From IMG/VR virus record IMGVR_UViG_3300031687_000001, positions 1 through 64,000 of that record: DNA of 64,000 nucleotides. One strand, written 5' to 3'. Of the stretch, positions 15,726 through 23,652 are shown piece by piece (the first letter of the stretch is position 1; every line of letters starts with the position of its first letter). Source of the DNA: a virus. The notes under the pieces were generated by a model, which was not told the DNA's origin, did not search any database, and worked only from the letters and a program-made list of their open reading frames with translations. Position numbers and translations under genes: made by a program.

Positions 15726-16226
15726 CTAGATCAATTCACTAATGTCCAACACTTCTGGGATCTTGTTTACTTCTTTAATCAGATAGATACACTCTGGATT
15801 GTCTCCATCAGTCAACGGCACTGACAGGATATGACCAAATTTTAGTTTCGGTGCGTGCCATTTTACATCTGTGAATACATTGACAATGTTAACATCAAGA
15901 TACTTTGGACTGTAACCAGTCATTGGATTCATTGCGAGCGTAGTGAAACCTCTGTCGTTTAATCCCATTAAACTAATCACTTCTGGATTGCCCACTTCCG
16001 GATCACAAATAACAATACTCCAATCTAATGGAACATTGATTGTATATTCACCCACTTGTAGCACTGCCGCTGGACTATAAAAACTTTCCAAAAAGATCAA
16101 TGGAATAAAAAAGTAATCCACGTTCTTTGGGTCGCTGTAATCTAATACGCCATATCGTAGATCATCTACCAATTCTGGTACATCATCCAATTCATATGTT
16201 TTGTTCTCTACTGTTAAAATTTTCAT
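15726..16226 (-). CDS. Conserved T4-like unknown (PLDWSI family)
   Basis: 166 residues. The core FIPLIFLESFYSPAAVLQVGEYTINVPLDWSIVICDPEVGNPEVISL, then MNPMTGYSPKYLDVNIVNVFTDVKW and GHILSVPL, looks like a compact beta protein. I recognise it as a recurring unknown of marine T4-like phages next to replication genes. It has no enzymatic motif. It is co-transcribed after uvsW. A protein-interaction or regulatory role is speculation. Confidence 0.55.
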   Translation of the reverse strand: MKILTVENKTYELDDVPELVDDLRYGVLDYSDPKNVDYFFIPLIFLESFYSPAAVLQVGEYTINVPLDWSIVICDPEVGNPEVISLMGLNDRGFTTLAMNPMTGYSPKYLDVNIVNVFTDVKWHAPKLKFGHILSVPLTDGDNPECIYLIKEVNKIPEVLDISELI

Positions 16227-16251
16227 ATTTTGTTCTCTGTTTTACTCTGTT

Positions 16252-17709
16252 TTACTTGTAATCTACTTTCTCTATTGAGAATGGATAGTTTGCCTCACGA
16301 TAGAACTTTTTACGTTCAGTTAAATGTCGCTTACTGAATTTTGCTGTACTAGTGAAATCATATATCTCAACATGATCCTTGTCATCTGCCTTACGCACAC
16401 CACGACCAATTGATTGTATTACTCGTACGAAACTCTTCCCAGGCTCAATTAACACCATGTTAAATATACGCGGTATGTTAAGTCCTACTGCTGCAACACC
16501 ATATGTCGCAATAGTAATACTATTAGTCGCTTCATTAATTTCATCATATGCGTCTTTACGATCAGATGATTTCATTGCACCTTTTACGAAAGTAGTGTCA
16601 CCACCAATATGCTCTACTAACATTTCACCTGCTTTGATACGATCAACCAATACTAGAGTATTACCCGATTGCGAAATCTTCTTTATCAAATCACCCATGT
16701 AACCGATTCTATGTGAATTCGTTGTTAAGAACGTCAATTCACTTTGATAATTAGTATAGTCTGTAATTTCTTTCATTTGTACAATATTTACATGACAATT
16801 ACTCAGTACGCCCATGTCTTGCAATTCGGATGCTGCTAGACGATTTACCACATTGCCCAAACTAACCTGCAATGTCATCTGTTCATGTTCTGCTTTTGGT
16901 ATTGTACCAGTTAGTCCCCATCGTAGAGGCACATTTGCAAATTCTTTAGTGAGCATATCTTTTAGAACATCTGCTTTCGCTTGGTGAACTTCGTCAACTA
17001 TGATACAAACTACATCTTCTGCAAAATCTTGTAGTCCCCAATCTTGTTCGCCATTCTTGAATCGTTTACGAATAACGTTAAGACTCTGCCATGTACAAAT
17101 AGTATGAGTACGACCGAAATCTTTCTTATCACCAAAATATACGCCAACATCTAATCCTAAGTTAACATAATCTGCATATGTCTGATTCACCAAATCTTTG
17201 TTTGGTACAATAACAATAGAGCGACCGTACTTTTCTGCTTTGTAACTCAATGCTGCTGTGATCAATGTCTTACCAGCGCCTGTTGCAATCTCTTGTATAC
17301 ATTGGGGTGTTTCTATAAACTTGTTTACGATATCGATTTGATAATCGCGCAATGTTACGGGCTTACCTTCAAATCGATGCTTTGCGGGCCATGCTTTATG
17401 TTGAAATGTAGATTCATCTACCAAATCAAACTCAAGTTTGTTATGAGTTCGAAGATCATCAAGTTCAATCTGATAACCATCTTCAATGATAATAGGAATC
17501 GCTGTTTCTAATAGACTGACAAATGTAATACCACCGATAGTGAAATATCGCTCACATCCATCCCATCTTCCTAATTTATAGGAAGGAACGTGTCGTGCAT
17601 ATGGTAAGAAAAACTTAAACTTTGCTTCTAGTTTTTTCCTAGTAGTAAGTTCAAGACCCTCTATCTTTGCATTGACTTCGTCTTTCAATATGATTGTTGC
17701 AGTTTTAAT
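16252..17709 (-). CDS. uvsW: UvsW-like superfamily 2 DNA helicase, AUU start
   Basis: An SF2 helicase related to T4 UvsW, which remodels forks and R-loops in recombination-dependent replication. The first non-AUU start codon is TTG at 17688. Counting from there, the motifs are Walker A ATGAGKT at 135-141, DEVH at 232-235, TGTIP, and motif VI QSIGRGVRK near 430. The N-terminal small domain keeps the YKLGRWDG element of UvsW. I place the start at ATT 17709-17707 because a GGAG ribosome site ends 7 nt upstream of it and the extra residues (M)KTATIIL complete the first strand. No ATG or GTG lies in the right place, and an in-frame stop occurs upstream. The promoter is at 17735-17763. Confidence 0.88.
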   Translation of the reverse strand: MKTATIILKDEVNAKIEGLELTTRKKLEAKFKFFLPYARHVPSYKLGRWDGCERYFTIGGITFVSLLETAIPIIIEDGYQIELDDLRTHNKLEFDLVDESTFQHKAWPAKHRFEGKPVTLRDYQIDIVNKFIETPQCIQEIATGAGKTLITAALSYKAEKYGRSIVIVPNKDLVNQTYADYVNLGLDVGVYFGDKKDFGRTHTICTWQSLNVIRKRFKNGEQDWGLQDFAEDVVCIIVDEVHQAKADVLKDMLTKEFANVPLRWGLTGTIPKAEHEQMTLQVSLGNVVNRLAASELQDMGVLSNCHVNIVQMKEITDYTNYQSELTFLTTNSHRIGYMGDLIKKISQSGNTLVLVDRIKAGEMLVEHIGGDTTFVKGAMKSSDRKDAYDEINEATNSITIATYGVAAVGLNIPRIFNMVLIEPGKSFVRVIQSIGRGVRKADDKDHVEIYDFTSTAKFSKRHLTERKKFYREANYPFSIEKVDYK

Positions 17710-17734
17710 TGTTGTTCTCCAATGTGATTTACTT

Positions 17735-17763
17735 ATTATAGCATTAAACTACAGTTATGTCAA
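17735..17763 (-). promoter_or_regulatory. Perfect sigma70 promoter of uvsW
   Basis: TTGACA, 17 nt, TATAAT on the minus strand. The predicted leader is about 20 nt and carries GGAG before the ATT start. Confidence 0.85.
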
Positions 17764-17788
17764 TCGATTAAATCGTATAACATAACTG
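17752..17788. promoter_or_regulatory. 9-bp inverted repeat overlapping the uvsW -35
   Basis: Arms CAGTTATGT (17752-17760) and ACATAACTG (17780-17788) are perfect, with 19 nt between. One arm covers part of the -35 hexamer. The centre-to-centre spacing is near 28 bp, so this may be two half-sites for a regulator or, less likely, a weak hairpin at the end of the AAA+ gene. Confidence 0.45.
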
Positions 17789-17814
17789 CGTTATATACAA
17801 CAGTCAATAATATA

Positions 17815-18702
17815 TTATACCTCTGATTTCATACAAGTGATTTCTGCCATACGCTGCCATTTATCACTCTTTGTTTTACGCAAGTCTGCAATTTTACCAA
17901 CCATACGCAAACTAATCTCGCGCATACGTAATTGATTGGCATCTACAAAATCAACGATTTCGTTTTGCTCTGCTGTTGTGAATCCATACTCTTCTAGCAT
18001 GCCATCCTTGACGACCTGACGACAGCGTAGTAGACGCTCACGAGTGCTATTCATAGTCAAATCAAGGTAGTGACAACGAGACATAATTGCATCTAAGTGA
18101 TCTTTGATCTTCCCGCGAACTTTATCAAATTTTAAGTTAGTGATGAAAATTACAGATCCTTTAAATTCAAATGACTCTGGAATTCCTTCACGACGTAATG
18201 CTGAACTTTCAGTGTTCCAAGAAATCCTACGCTTCTTTGAACTATCTAACGCTGCTTTTAATAGGTTTAATGATAATTCATCATACAGCACCGAATCACA
18301 ATCATCTAATACAAGTACATTGTTAGAGTCTGCATAACGATATAATAACTTATATAGACCAATTGCAGAAGCTGCGCCCTTCTCAATACCAAATCGTGAT
18401 ACCGCACCGCGCAACTTATCAAACAATGAATTCTTTTCAATAATATTCTCAACACCGAATGACTTGCCCACTCCTGGAGGACCTGTCACTACCATACCAC
18501 GAATATCGCCATCAACTGACATCTGTGTCATTTCATCTAAGATACCAAACCGTTCGCGCAAACGCTCAACAATCTGTTCATCAGTTTCAGTAGTCACAGT
18601 TTCAGTAGTATCTATTTCGATGATAGATGCTGCTGTACTCTTACGTGGGCGACCCGCTTTGCGTTTAGTAGTAGTAGTTAGTTGAATAGTTTGAGTAGTC
18701 AT
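17815..18702 (-). CDS. AAA+ ATPase with N-terminal AT-hook
   Basis: 295 residues. An AT-hook (KRKAGRPRK, residues 13-21) is followed by a Thr/Glu-rich linker and an AAA+ domain. The domain has Walker A GPPGVGKS at 74-81, Walker B VLVLDDCD at about 130-136, a sensor-1-like FITNLKFD, and arginine-rich C-terminal helices. Related ATPases are frequent and uncharacterised in T4-like marine phages. The AT-hook suggests binding to AT-rich DNA, so helicase-loader, replication or host-nucleoid roles are possible. It has its own sigma70 promoter and no terminator before uvsW. Confidence 0.75.
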   Translation of the reverse strand: MTTQTIQLTTTTKRKAGRPRKSTAASIIEIDTTETVTTETDEQIVERLRERFGILDEMTQMSVDGDIRGMVVTGPPGVGKSFGVENIIEKNSLFDKLRGAVSRFGIEKGAASAIGLYKLLYRYADSNNVLVLDDCDSVLYDELSLNLLKAALDSSKKRRISWNTESSALRREGIPESFEFKGSVIFITNLKFDKVRGKIKDHLDAIMSRCHYLDLTMNSTRERLLRCRQVVKDGMLEEYGFTTAEQNEIVDFVDANQLRMREISLRMVGKIADLRKTKSDKWQRMAEITCMKSEV

Positions 18703-18738
18703 GGCTTAGATTCCTATCTAATTAATTAATGAAGTTTT

Positions 18739-18768
18739 ATTATACAGTAATATACATTGGTGTGTCAA
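18739..18768 (-). promoter_or_regulatory. Sigma70 promoter of AAA+ gene
   Basis: TTGACA, 18 nt, TATAAT, with a leader of about 30 nt containing TAGGA before the ATG at 18702. Confidence 0.75.
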
Positions 18769-18771
18769 GGG

Positions 18772-18990
18772 TTATTTAAAATATAATGCAAATGATGTTG
18801 CATACTGCTTAACGATGTACGACTGTGGTCGAGTATATTCTGCATTTGAAGGACCACGGTACTTATAACGAAACTTCCCAGGATATTGACGCTGTACATC
18901 ATCTACATACATCATTGGGATGCCCTTTGCAAAACTGCTCTCATTAGGTGATGTTTCAAACATCTGCAATATTGAATCAAGTTGTGTCAT
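18772..18990 (-). CDS. Small early protein, unknown
   Basis: A 72-residue protein (MTQLDSILQMFETSPNESSFAKG..., ends VKQYATSFALYFK), basic and aromatic in its second half. It has a perfect sigma70 promoter and a leader nearly identical to that of the small gene at 36580-36867. The two proteins are not evidently related. Such strong isolated promoters before tiny genes are typical of early host-takeover proteins; that role is inferred. Confidence 0.55.
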   Translation of the reverse strand: MTQLDSILQMFETSPNESSFAKGIPMMYVDDVQRQYPGKFRYKYRGPSNAEYTRPQSYIVKQYATSFALYFK

Positions 18991-19026
18991 AATCTTTCTC
19001 GCTCTTCTTTATTAACTTACTTAACT

Positions 19027-19055
19027 ATTATAGCAAGGATCATTACTTTTGTCAA
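19027..19055 (-). promoter_or_regulatory. Perfect sigma70 promoter, copy A of a duplicated cassette
   Basis: TTGACA, 17 nt, TATAAT. The downstream 40 nt (AGTTAAGTAAGTTAAT..., AGCGAGAAA) is shared with the promoter at 36904-36932. Confidence 0.85.
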
Positions 19056-19067
19056 GCGATCATCCAT

Positions 19068-19095
19068 AAAAAAACCCACAAATGTGGGTTTTTAT
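19068..19095 (-). terminator. Rho-independent terminator after the UvsY-like gene
   Basis: Perfect 10-bp arms AAAACCCACA / TGTGGGTTTT with a 2-nt loop and a T-run on the minus strand. It closes the gp32-uvsX-uvsY operon. Confidence 0.85.
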
Positions 19096-19107
19096 TTTTT
19101 ATTGTTA

Positions 19108-19566
19108 TTATAGTGTTGCGTCTTCTAAACCTGCACATCGTAACTTAATTACGTTGGTAAGTTGCCATTGCTTAACTTCAAGTGCTTTGATAACACCCAT
19201 GAACTTATTTCTCACCATTGAAAATTCAACAATAAGATGCTGCAAATCAACTACATCAGGCTCACCATCTACAAATGCTTTCGCATCTGCTGATGTTAGT
19301 GCGCGTTGGTAATGCTCAGTGAAGTGTCTGAACTTCTGACTACGCAATTTGCGCATTTCGGTATTTAAATATTCAAGTATCGCTTCTGTTTCTTGTAGTT
19401 GATTGAAACGATGTTCAACGATGCCCGGAATATCACGACTGTGCTTTTCCAAACTACCTTTCATACCACATTCAAACTTAGCCTCTGAAACTTGTATTTC
19501 ATAGTGTGAAATAGCGTTAACTATTTCTGCCATGTTTCCAGTGACCTTACGATACCATTTACTCAT
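19108..19566 (-). CDS. Probable UvsY-like recombination mediator
   Basis: 152 residues, helical and charged, about the size of T4 UvsY (137). The pattern of a long N-terminal helix, EAILEYLNTEMRKLRSQKFRHFTEHYQRAL, DAKAFVDGEPDVVDLQHLIVEFSMVRNKFMGVIKALE and a C-terminal amphipathic helix fits the UvsY family, which loads UvsX on gp32-coated DNA. The context is strong: it is the last gene of an operon with gp32 and uvsX, 1 nt after the small acidic gene. Direct sequence identity is too low to be certain by eye. Confidence 0.6.
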   Translation of the reverse strand: MSKWYRKVTGNMAEIVNAISHYEIQVSEAKFECGMKGSLEKHSRDIPGIVEHRFNQLQETEAILEYLNTEMRKLRSQKFRHFTEHYQRALTSADAKAFVDGEPDVVDLQHLIVEFSMVRNKFMGVIKALEVKQWQLTNVIKLRCAGLEDATL

Positions 19567-19815
19567 TTAATCCCACTCTTCTTCTTCGTCAGTGTCATCT
19601 ACTTCTTCATGTTCAATGTATTCATCGACACTCGTTTCAAGATATTTATCATGCTCACTGATCTGTTCTGCATTTCCAGCAATGTCAAAACCATACTGAT
19701 CTAATACTTGTAAAAAATGTTCTGCAAAATTACTACGTTCCTTTTCTACAACACTAGACCTAGCAGCATCGTACATAGCAATGATAAATTCTAAATCATT
19801 ATCACTCAGACTCAT
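19567..19815 (-). CDS. Small acidic protein between uvsX and uvsY-like gene
   Basis: 82 residues ending in a run of Glu and Asp (EEVDDTDEEEEWD). The start overlaps the uvsX stop by 14 nt. The acidic tail resembles those of SSB-type partners and could contact basic recombination proteins, but this is only inferred from composition and location. Confidence 0.5.
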   Translation of the reverse strand: MSLSDNDLEFIIAMYDAARSSVVEKERSNFAEHFLQVLDQYGFDIAGNAEQISEHDKYLETSVDEYIEHEEVDDTDEEEEWD

Positions 19816-20902
19816 TGATCATCTCCCCGATAACTGCCTCATCACCACTAGAATCCATCACCTCTTCAGGCTGTTGATCCCATTCGCGCATCATAATATC
19901 TAGACAATCGTCTGTATTCTTTGACCATGCTTTACGGAATTTCTTGATGATTTCACCAGTTACTGGGCTAATGTACTCAAGACTGTTACCAGACTTTTTC
20001 AATGCACCTTTCGCTTCAAAAAATTCAGTCAATCCACTGTAAGGACTCATACCAGTATCATACGGAATTTCTACTTGTACGCTTTCAAATGGTTTAGCAT
20101 AACGTGTCTTCATAATCTTACACGCTGCACGAATACCATTTACAGTAGTCGTTTTATTGCCATCTTCGTCAACTTTCAACTTCAATTTACGCATTGCGAT
20201 TACAATTGAACTTGCATAGATAAATCCTTGACCACCAGAGATTTTATCATCTGGATCGAACATATCTTGTGATGCATAAGTATGATTCGTCGCAAGTAAA
20301 CCTACGTTGTATTCACCCAACATATTTACAGTGTTACGCACAAGTGATGTTAGTGCTTTAGGCTTACGACCCAAGTCGCCCTTCATGTCACCTGCTTCAA
20401 ACTGCTTGACATCTGTAGGTGTTAATAACATACCTAGACTGTCTACTACAAATAAGATTTTAGGACGATCTGCTGGCTCTTTATCACCATGCTCAGTCTT
20501 GTAATCTTTCATCAAGTCAGACATGATTTTTGCAACATCGTCGATCATTGCTACGTTTAACTTCATCAATTTATCTTCACTCGTATCTACACCTAACGCA
20601 TGTAACCATGCTTCGTCTAGTGCATTTTCCGAGTCAATTAGAACAACATAAATATCTTGCTCTTGTGCATGACGAATAATATTTCCCGAAGCAATGTATG
20701 ATTTTCCTGCTCCAGATTCGCCCGCTAATACTGTTACTTTACCTAGCGGAATGCCTTTTTCAAAGTCTCCGCTAATAAGTTTGTTTAATGTAAAATTACC
20801 TGTTGAAATCCAAGTATCAGGATCGTGAAATCCAGTGCTTAGACCAGGAACCGCCTTGGTAATACTACGACGGAACTTAGACACATCAAATGGTCTTGCC
20901 AT
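19802..20902 (-). CDS. uvsX: UvsX, RecA-like recombinase
   Basis: 366 residues. The RecA core has Walker A GESGAGKS at 61-68, Walker B KILFVVDSLGML at 148-159, the VLIDSENAL segment after strand 2, and NHTYASQ/DKISGGQGFIYASS corresponding to the DNA-binding loops. It forms filaments on gp32-coated ssDNA and drives strand exchange and recombination-dependent replication. The ribosome site AAGGAG is strong. It is the second gene of the gp32 operon. Confidence 0.93.
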   Translation of the reverse strand: MARPFDVSKFRRSITKAVPGLSTGFHDPDTWISTGNFTLNKLISGDFEKGIPLGKVTVLAGESGAGKSYIASGNIIRHAQEQDIYVVLIDSENALDEAWLHALGVDTSEDKLMKLNVAMIDDVAKIMSDLMKDYKTEHGDKEPADRPKILFVVDSLGMLLTPTDVKQFEAGDMKGDLGRKPKALTSLVRNTVNMLGEYNVGLLATNHTYASQDMFDPDDKISGGQGFIYASSIVIAMRKLKLKVDEDGNKTTTVNGIRAACKIMKTRYAKPFESVQVEIPYDTGMSPYSGLTEFFEAKGALKKSGNSLEYISPVTGEIIKKFRKAWSKNTDDCLDIMMREWDQQPEEVMDSSGDEAVIGEMINESE

Positions 20903-20951
20903 TTTATTCTCCTTGAAAATGGGAGCAAAGAACTTGCTCCCTATTGGTTAC

Positions 20952-21953
20952 TTATGCTTCTGCTTTACGATTGCGAATTGCTGCAAGAATATCTTGCGCA
21001 GTAGGCTTTGCCTCTGATCCCGCTGGTGCTGCTGCGACAGGCGCTGCGGCTACAGGAGCAGGATCTGCTTTAAAAGGGATATCGTCTGACGTGATCTCCT
21101 TCTCAGCAACAGGTGCTGATTGAACAACAGATGCAGCAGGCTTAGATGTCGGTGCATCTACACCCCAAGGACGGTAATAATTACCCCACTTCTCGGTGTC
21201 GTATAACTGACCATCTACAGATGCTTCAAACATCTCAACCATCGCATCTAAGTGCGCCTGATCTGGCTTTTTAGGAAGGAAGTCTGATAGATTAAATAAT
21301 CCATTTGTGTCGACTGCATCTAGTTCTTCTTGATTTAAACTACGCTCGCGACGAGCCCAGTTAGAAGTACTATAATCTGCCCACTTACCATTCTGACCTT
21401 TCACTACTTTGAAATCTGTACCTTGATCATAATCAGTAGGTAATGAAGTGAAATCTACATCCATCAACGCTGCGCTGATTACCTTAAAGATTTGAGGTGA
21501 AATCATGAAACGACGAATTGGGTTTGCAGGTGCTTCTTCAACTAGTTCACTTTCAGTGACGAAGCCTTGAAACAAGTAAGATTTTTTCTTCCAATATTTA
21601 CGTGCAACATCTTCCAATGAAGGATCTTTGAACCATTGACGCAATTCCGCGTGAATAGGACATGTTGTCTTTTCGTCGTCATACATTTCAATACATGGTA
21701 CTTGAATTGTTACAGGACGTGATTCATCACCACCTTTTACGCCTGGGAATTCTAAACGAATCATTTCACGCTTCAACCAAAAGAATGGGTTGTTCGTATC
21801 ACCGTCAGGTAAAAATCGTAGTGTTGCTGATGTGTTGTCTGGAATACTCCAGTGAGGGAAGACAGTATTGTCTGATTTGGTTGTTGATTTCGTTCCAGAT
21901 GAACGAGAGTCTTGTTCGAGTAATTTTGCTCGGATTTCTGCTAATGAAGCCAT
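20952..21953 (-). CDS. 32: Single-stranded DNA-binding protein gp32
   Basis: 333 residues. The basic LAST-type N-terminus (MASLAEIRAKLLEQ) precedes the OB-fold core. Zinc-site cysteines and histidine lie in VPCIEMYDDEKTTCPIH (C87, C98, H101). YLFQGFV / NPIRRFMISPQIFKVI are typical of marine gp32 proteins. The C-terminal 80 residues are Ala/Pro/Glu-rich and flexible, as expected for the protein-interaction tail. The gene leads the recombination operon behind a sigma70 promoter and a structured leader that may mediate autoregulation. Confidence 0.9.
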   Translation of the reverse strand: MASLAEIRAKLLEQDSRSSGTKSTTKSDNTVFPHWSIPDNTSATLRFLPDGDTNNPFFWLKREMIRLEFPGVKGGDESRPVTIQVPCIEMYDDEKTTCPIHAELRQWFKDPSLEDVARKYWKKKSYLFQGFVTESELVEEAPANPIRRFMISPQIFKVISAALMDVDFTSLPTDYDQGTDFKVVKGQNGKWADYSTSNWARRERSLNQEELDAVDTNGLFNLSDFLPKKPDQAHLDAMVEMFEASVDGQLYDTEKWGNYYRPWGVDAPTSKPAASVVQSAPVAEKEITSDDIPFKADPAPVAAAPVAAAPAGSEAKPTAQDILAAIRNRKAEA

Positions 21954-21964
21954 GATGTTTTCCT

Positions 21965-22025
21965 TTTGCCTTAGTGTTTTTTAGATATTAAGTAGAGTAT
22001 CTACCTAATACAAGTTTGCCTTAGT
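21965..22025 (-). promoter_or_regulatory. Structured gp32 leader, candidate translational operator
   Basis: In the gp32 5' leader, two exact copies of ACTAAGGCAAA (21965-21975 and 22015-22025) are 50 nt apart. They flank a 9-bp hairpin TTAGGTAGA-TAC-TCTACTTAA with one G-T pair (21988-22008). T4 gp32 represses its own mRNA through a leader structure plus an unstructured stretch, so this is a candidate for the same control. Confidence 0.5.
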
Positions 22026-22044
22026 TTTATTACTTAGCCTATAC

Positions 22045-22073
22045 AGTATACTTCTTTTCATGCCTACTGTCAA
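22045..22073 (-). promoter_or_regulatory. Sigma70 promoter of the gp32 operon
   Basis: TTGACA, 17 nt, TATACT, giving a leader of about 85 nt before the gp32 ATG. Confidence 0.8.
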
Positions 22074-22170
22074 GCACTTTTTCGTTTTAATTTGATTTAA
22101 TTTTTTAGTCTTTAATTGAAGATATTACATTGATAATGCAGGCTCTCAACTGGCGCTGCTTCATTTAAAT

Positions 22171-22335
22171 TTATTCTTCTTTAATAACAGACCAGATACC
22201 ATATACAAGGGCAATCCATGCTGCTACTTTTGCCAATGGACCTAGCAATAAAATTGCTAGTCCAGTGCCGATTAATACTGCTCCATCTAACGATGTGCGT
22301 TCTGTTAAGCGATCTTTCATCCATTTAGTAAACAT
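22171..22335 (-). CDS. Small membrane protein, 54 residues
   Basis: The ORF reads MFTKWMKDRLTERTSLDG and continues with a hydrophobic segment (residues about 19-48, AVLIGTGLAILLLGPLAKVA then a second run) ending VIKEE. It starts 2 nt after the stop of the 423-residue gene, so it is probably co-translated. Very similar tiny membrane proteins recur next to structural genes in marine T4-like phages. The role is unknown. Confidence 0.6.
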   Translation of the reverse strand: MFTKWMKDRLTERTSLDGAVLIGTGLAILLLGPLAKVAAWIALVYGIWSVIKEE

Positions 22336-22337
22336 AG

Positions 22338-23609
22338 TTAACCTACCATCTTACGCAAATTAGAAACTGCTTCGCTATCCATTGATGGCGCTGCTTGTGC
22401 CACTTCTGGAACTATTTCTTCTGTTACCTTATCAAGTAAATGATCAAGTGCAGTGCGGAATGTCTTGTTCATTTTATGAACATCTACGCTAAGCATATCA
22501 AGTAAGTTAGACAATTCAAATTGCTTTACTTTAATCGCCTTCATACCAATGTATGATGCTTTATGTCCTAGTGCTGCAATCTCGCCACCATCGCCTGAGA
22601 AATCAGTAATTGCATTTTCAGGATGCTCTGGATCAGTTGCATCAATAGGAATTTTAACACCAGATTTAACGATGTTGATCAATTTTTCTAAGTTTTCAAT
22701 TGCGCTCACGGTTTTCGCCTCTTTCAATTTAGTTTCAGATACTACACGATTTACTGTAGCAAGTGCTTGTTGCATGCTCTCAGTTGATAATGCATTATAC
22801 TTGAATTTTTCAGAGATGTCAAGGGTTTCTTCAATTAAATCTTCAGTTACTTCAACTTTAAAATTATCATAACCACGCTTGGTAGCCATACGCTTAACTG
22901 ACTCTTTTAGTTGAGCAATCTTTGATTTAATAGTTTCTACGATTTCTTGATTATCTTCGTTAACTAATTTGTTCTGCTTTGTGTATTTCGTGAATTTGTT
23001 CAAATCTGAAATCTCTTCACACATTGCCAAAATCGCTTGTCCCTTAACATCGTAAGGATTTCCCTGCTCATTAACATGCATAGTCATTGCTCTCGCACCT
23101 GCCATGTACTTATGTGGGAATGCAAACTTTTCACCTGATGCATTTTCAATAAACAAACTATGAATATTTCTACTGCGAGAACCACGAATTTCTTCATTAA
23201 CACGCTTGTTGTGCTTGATGATAAGAGTTGCTTCTGGCAATCTGATATAACTTGTTTTTGTTGAACCGCCTGCCTTCGTAAAACCTTCTGTTACTTGTGC
23301 ATCTGTCTTTGGTTGTATTTTTTTGTCAAACTTTCTCATTGTGAACTCGCCTAATTTTCCATGTGCAATTGATTTGATTGCATCTAAAATATCTTTATTT
23401 CTCTGTATGTCGTAACTTTCCCCAATCTTTACAATAACTTCAAATTTATTATCTTCTTGTTTTATCGTAACAATCAAGTTTTGATCTACTGCATATAGTC
23501 GTGTTGCTTCTTCTACATTAAGTGTCTCTACACCATCAATTGTATACAAACGCATCTTGTAGCCTGCGCCTTTTAATATGTTAAAGATTTCTGTTGAAAT
23601 GTCATTCAT
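22338..23609 (-). CDS. Large hypothetical late protein downstream of terminase
   Basis: 423 residues, mixed fold. The central SRSRNIHSLFIENASGEKFAFPHKYMAGARAMTMHV is a distinctive block that I associate with an unknown family of marine T4-like phages. The C-terminal half is helical with Lys/Glu repeats. An AAAGGAATAA ribosome site and late box at 23637 precede it. It is expressed after the terminase gene. A virion or assembly role is likely but not shown. Confidence 0.55.
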   Translation of the reverse strand: MNDISTEIFNILKGAGYKMRLYTIDGVETLNVEEATRLYAVDQNLIVTIKQEDNKFEVIVKIGESYDIQRNKDILDAIKSIAHGKLGEFTMRKFDKKIQPKTDAQVTEGFTKAGGSTKTSYIRLPEATLIIKHNKRVNEEIRGSRSRNIHSLFIENASGEKFAFPHKYMAGARAMTMHVNEQGNPYDVKGQAILAMCEEISDLNKFTKYTKQNKLVNEDNQEIVETIKSKIAQLKESVKRMATKRGYDNFKVEVTEDLIEETLDISEKFKYNALSTESMQQALATVNRVVSETKLKEAKTVSAIENLEKLINIVKSGVKIPIDATDPEHPENAITDFSGDGGEIAALGHKASYIGMKAIKVKQFELSNLLDMLSVDVHKMNKTFRTALDHLLDKVTEEIVPEVAQAAPSMDSEAVSNLRKMVG

Positions 23610-23636
23610 CGGGTTATTCCTTTTTAATTATATATG

Positions 23637-23643
23637 TATTTAT
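23637..23643 (-). promoter_or_regulatory. T4-late-type promoter box (ATAAATA)
   Basis: GATAAATACATA on the minus strand, 28 nt before the ATG at 23609. Confidence 0.55.
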
Positions 23644-23652
23644 CTTTTTGTG

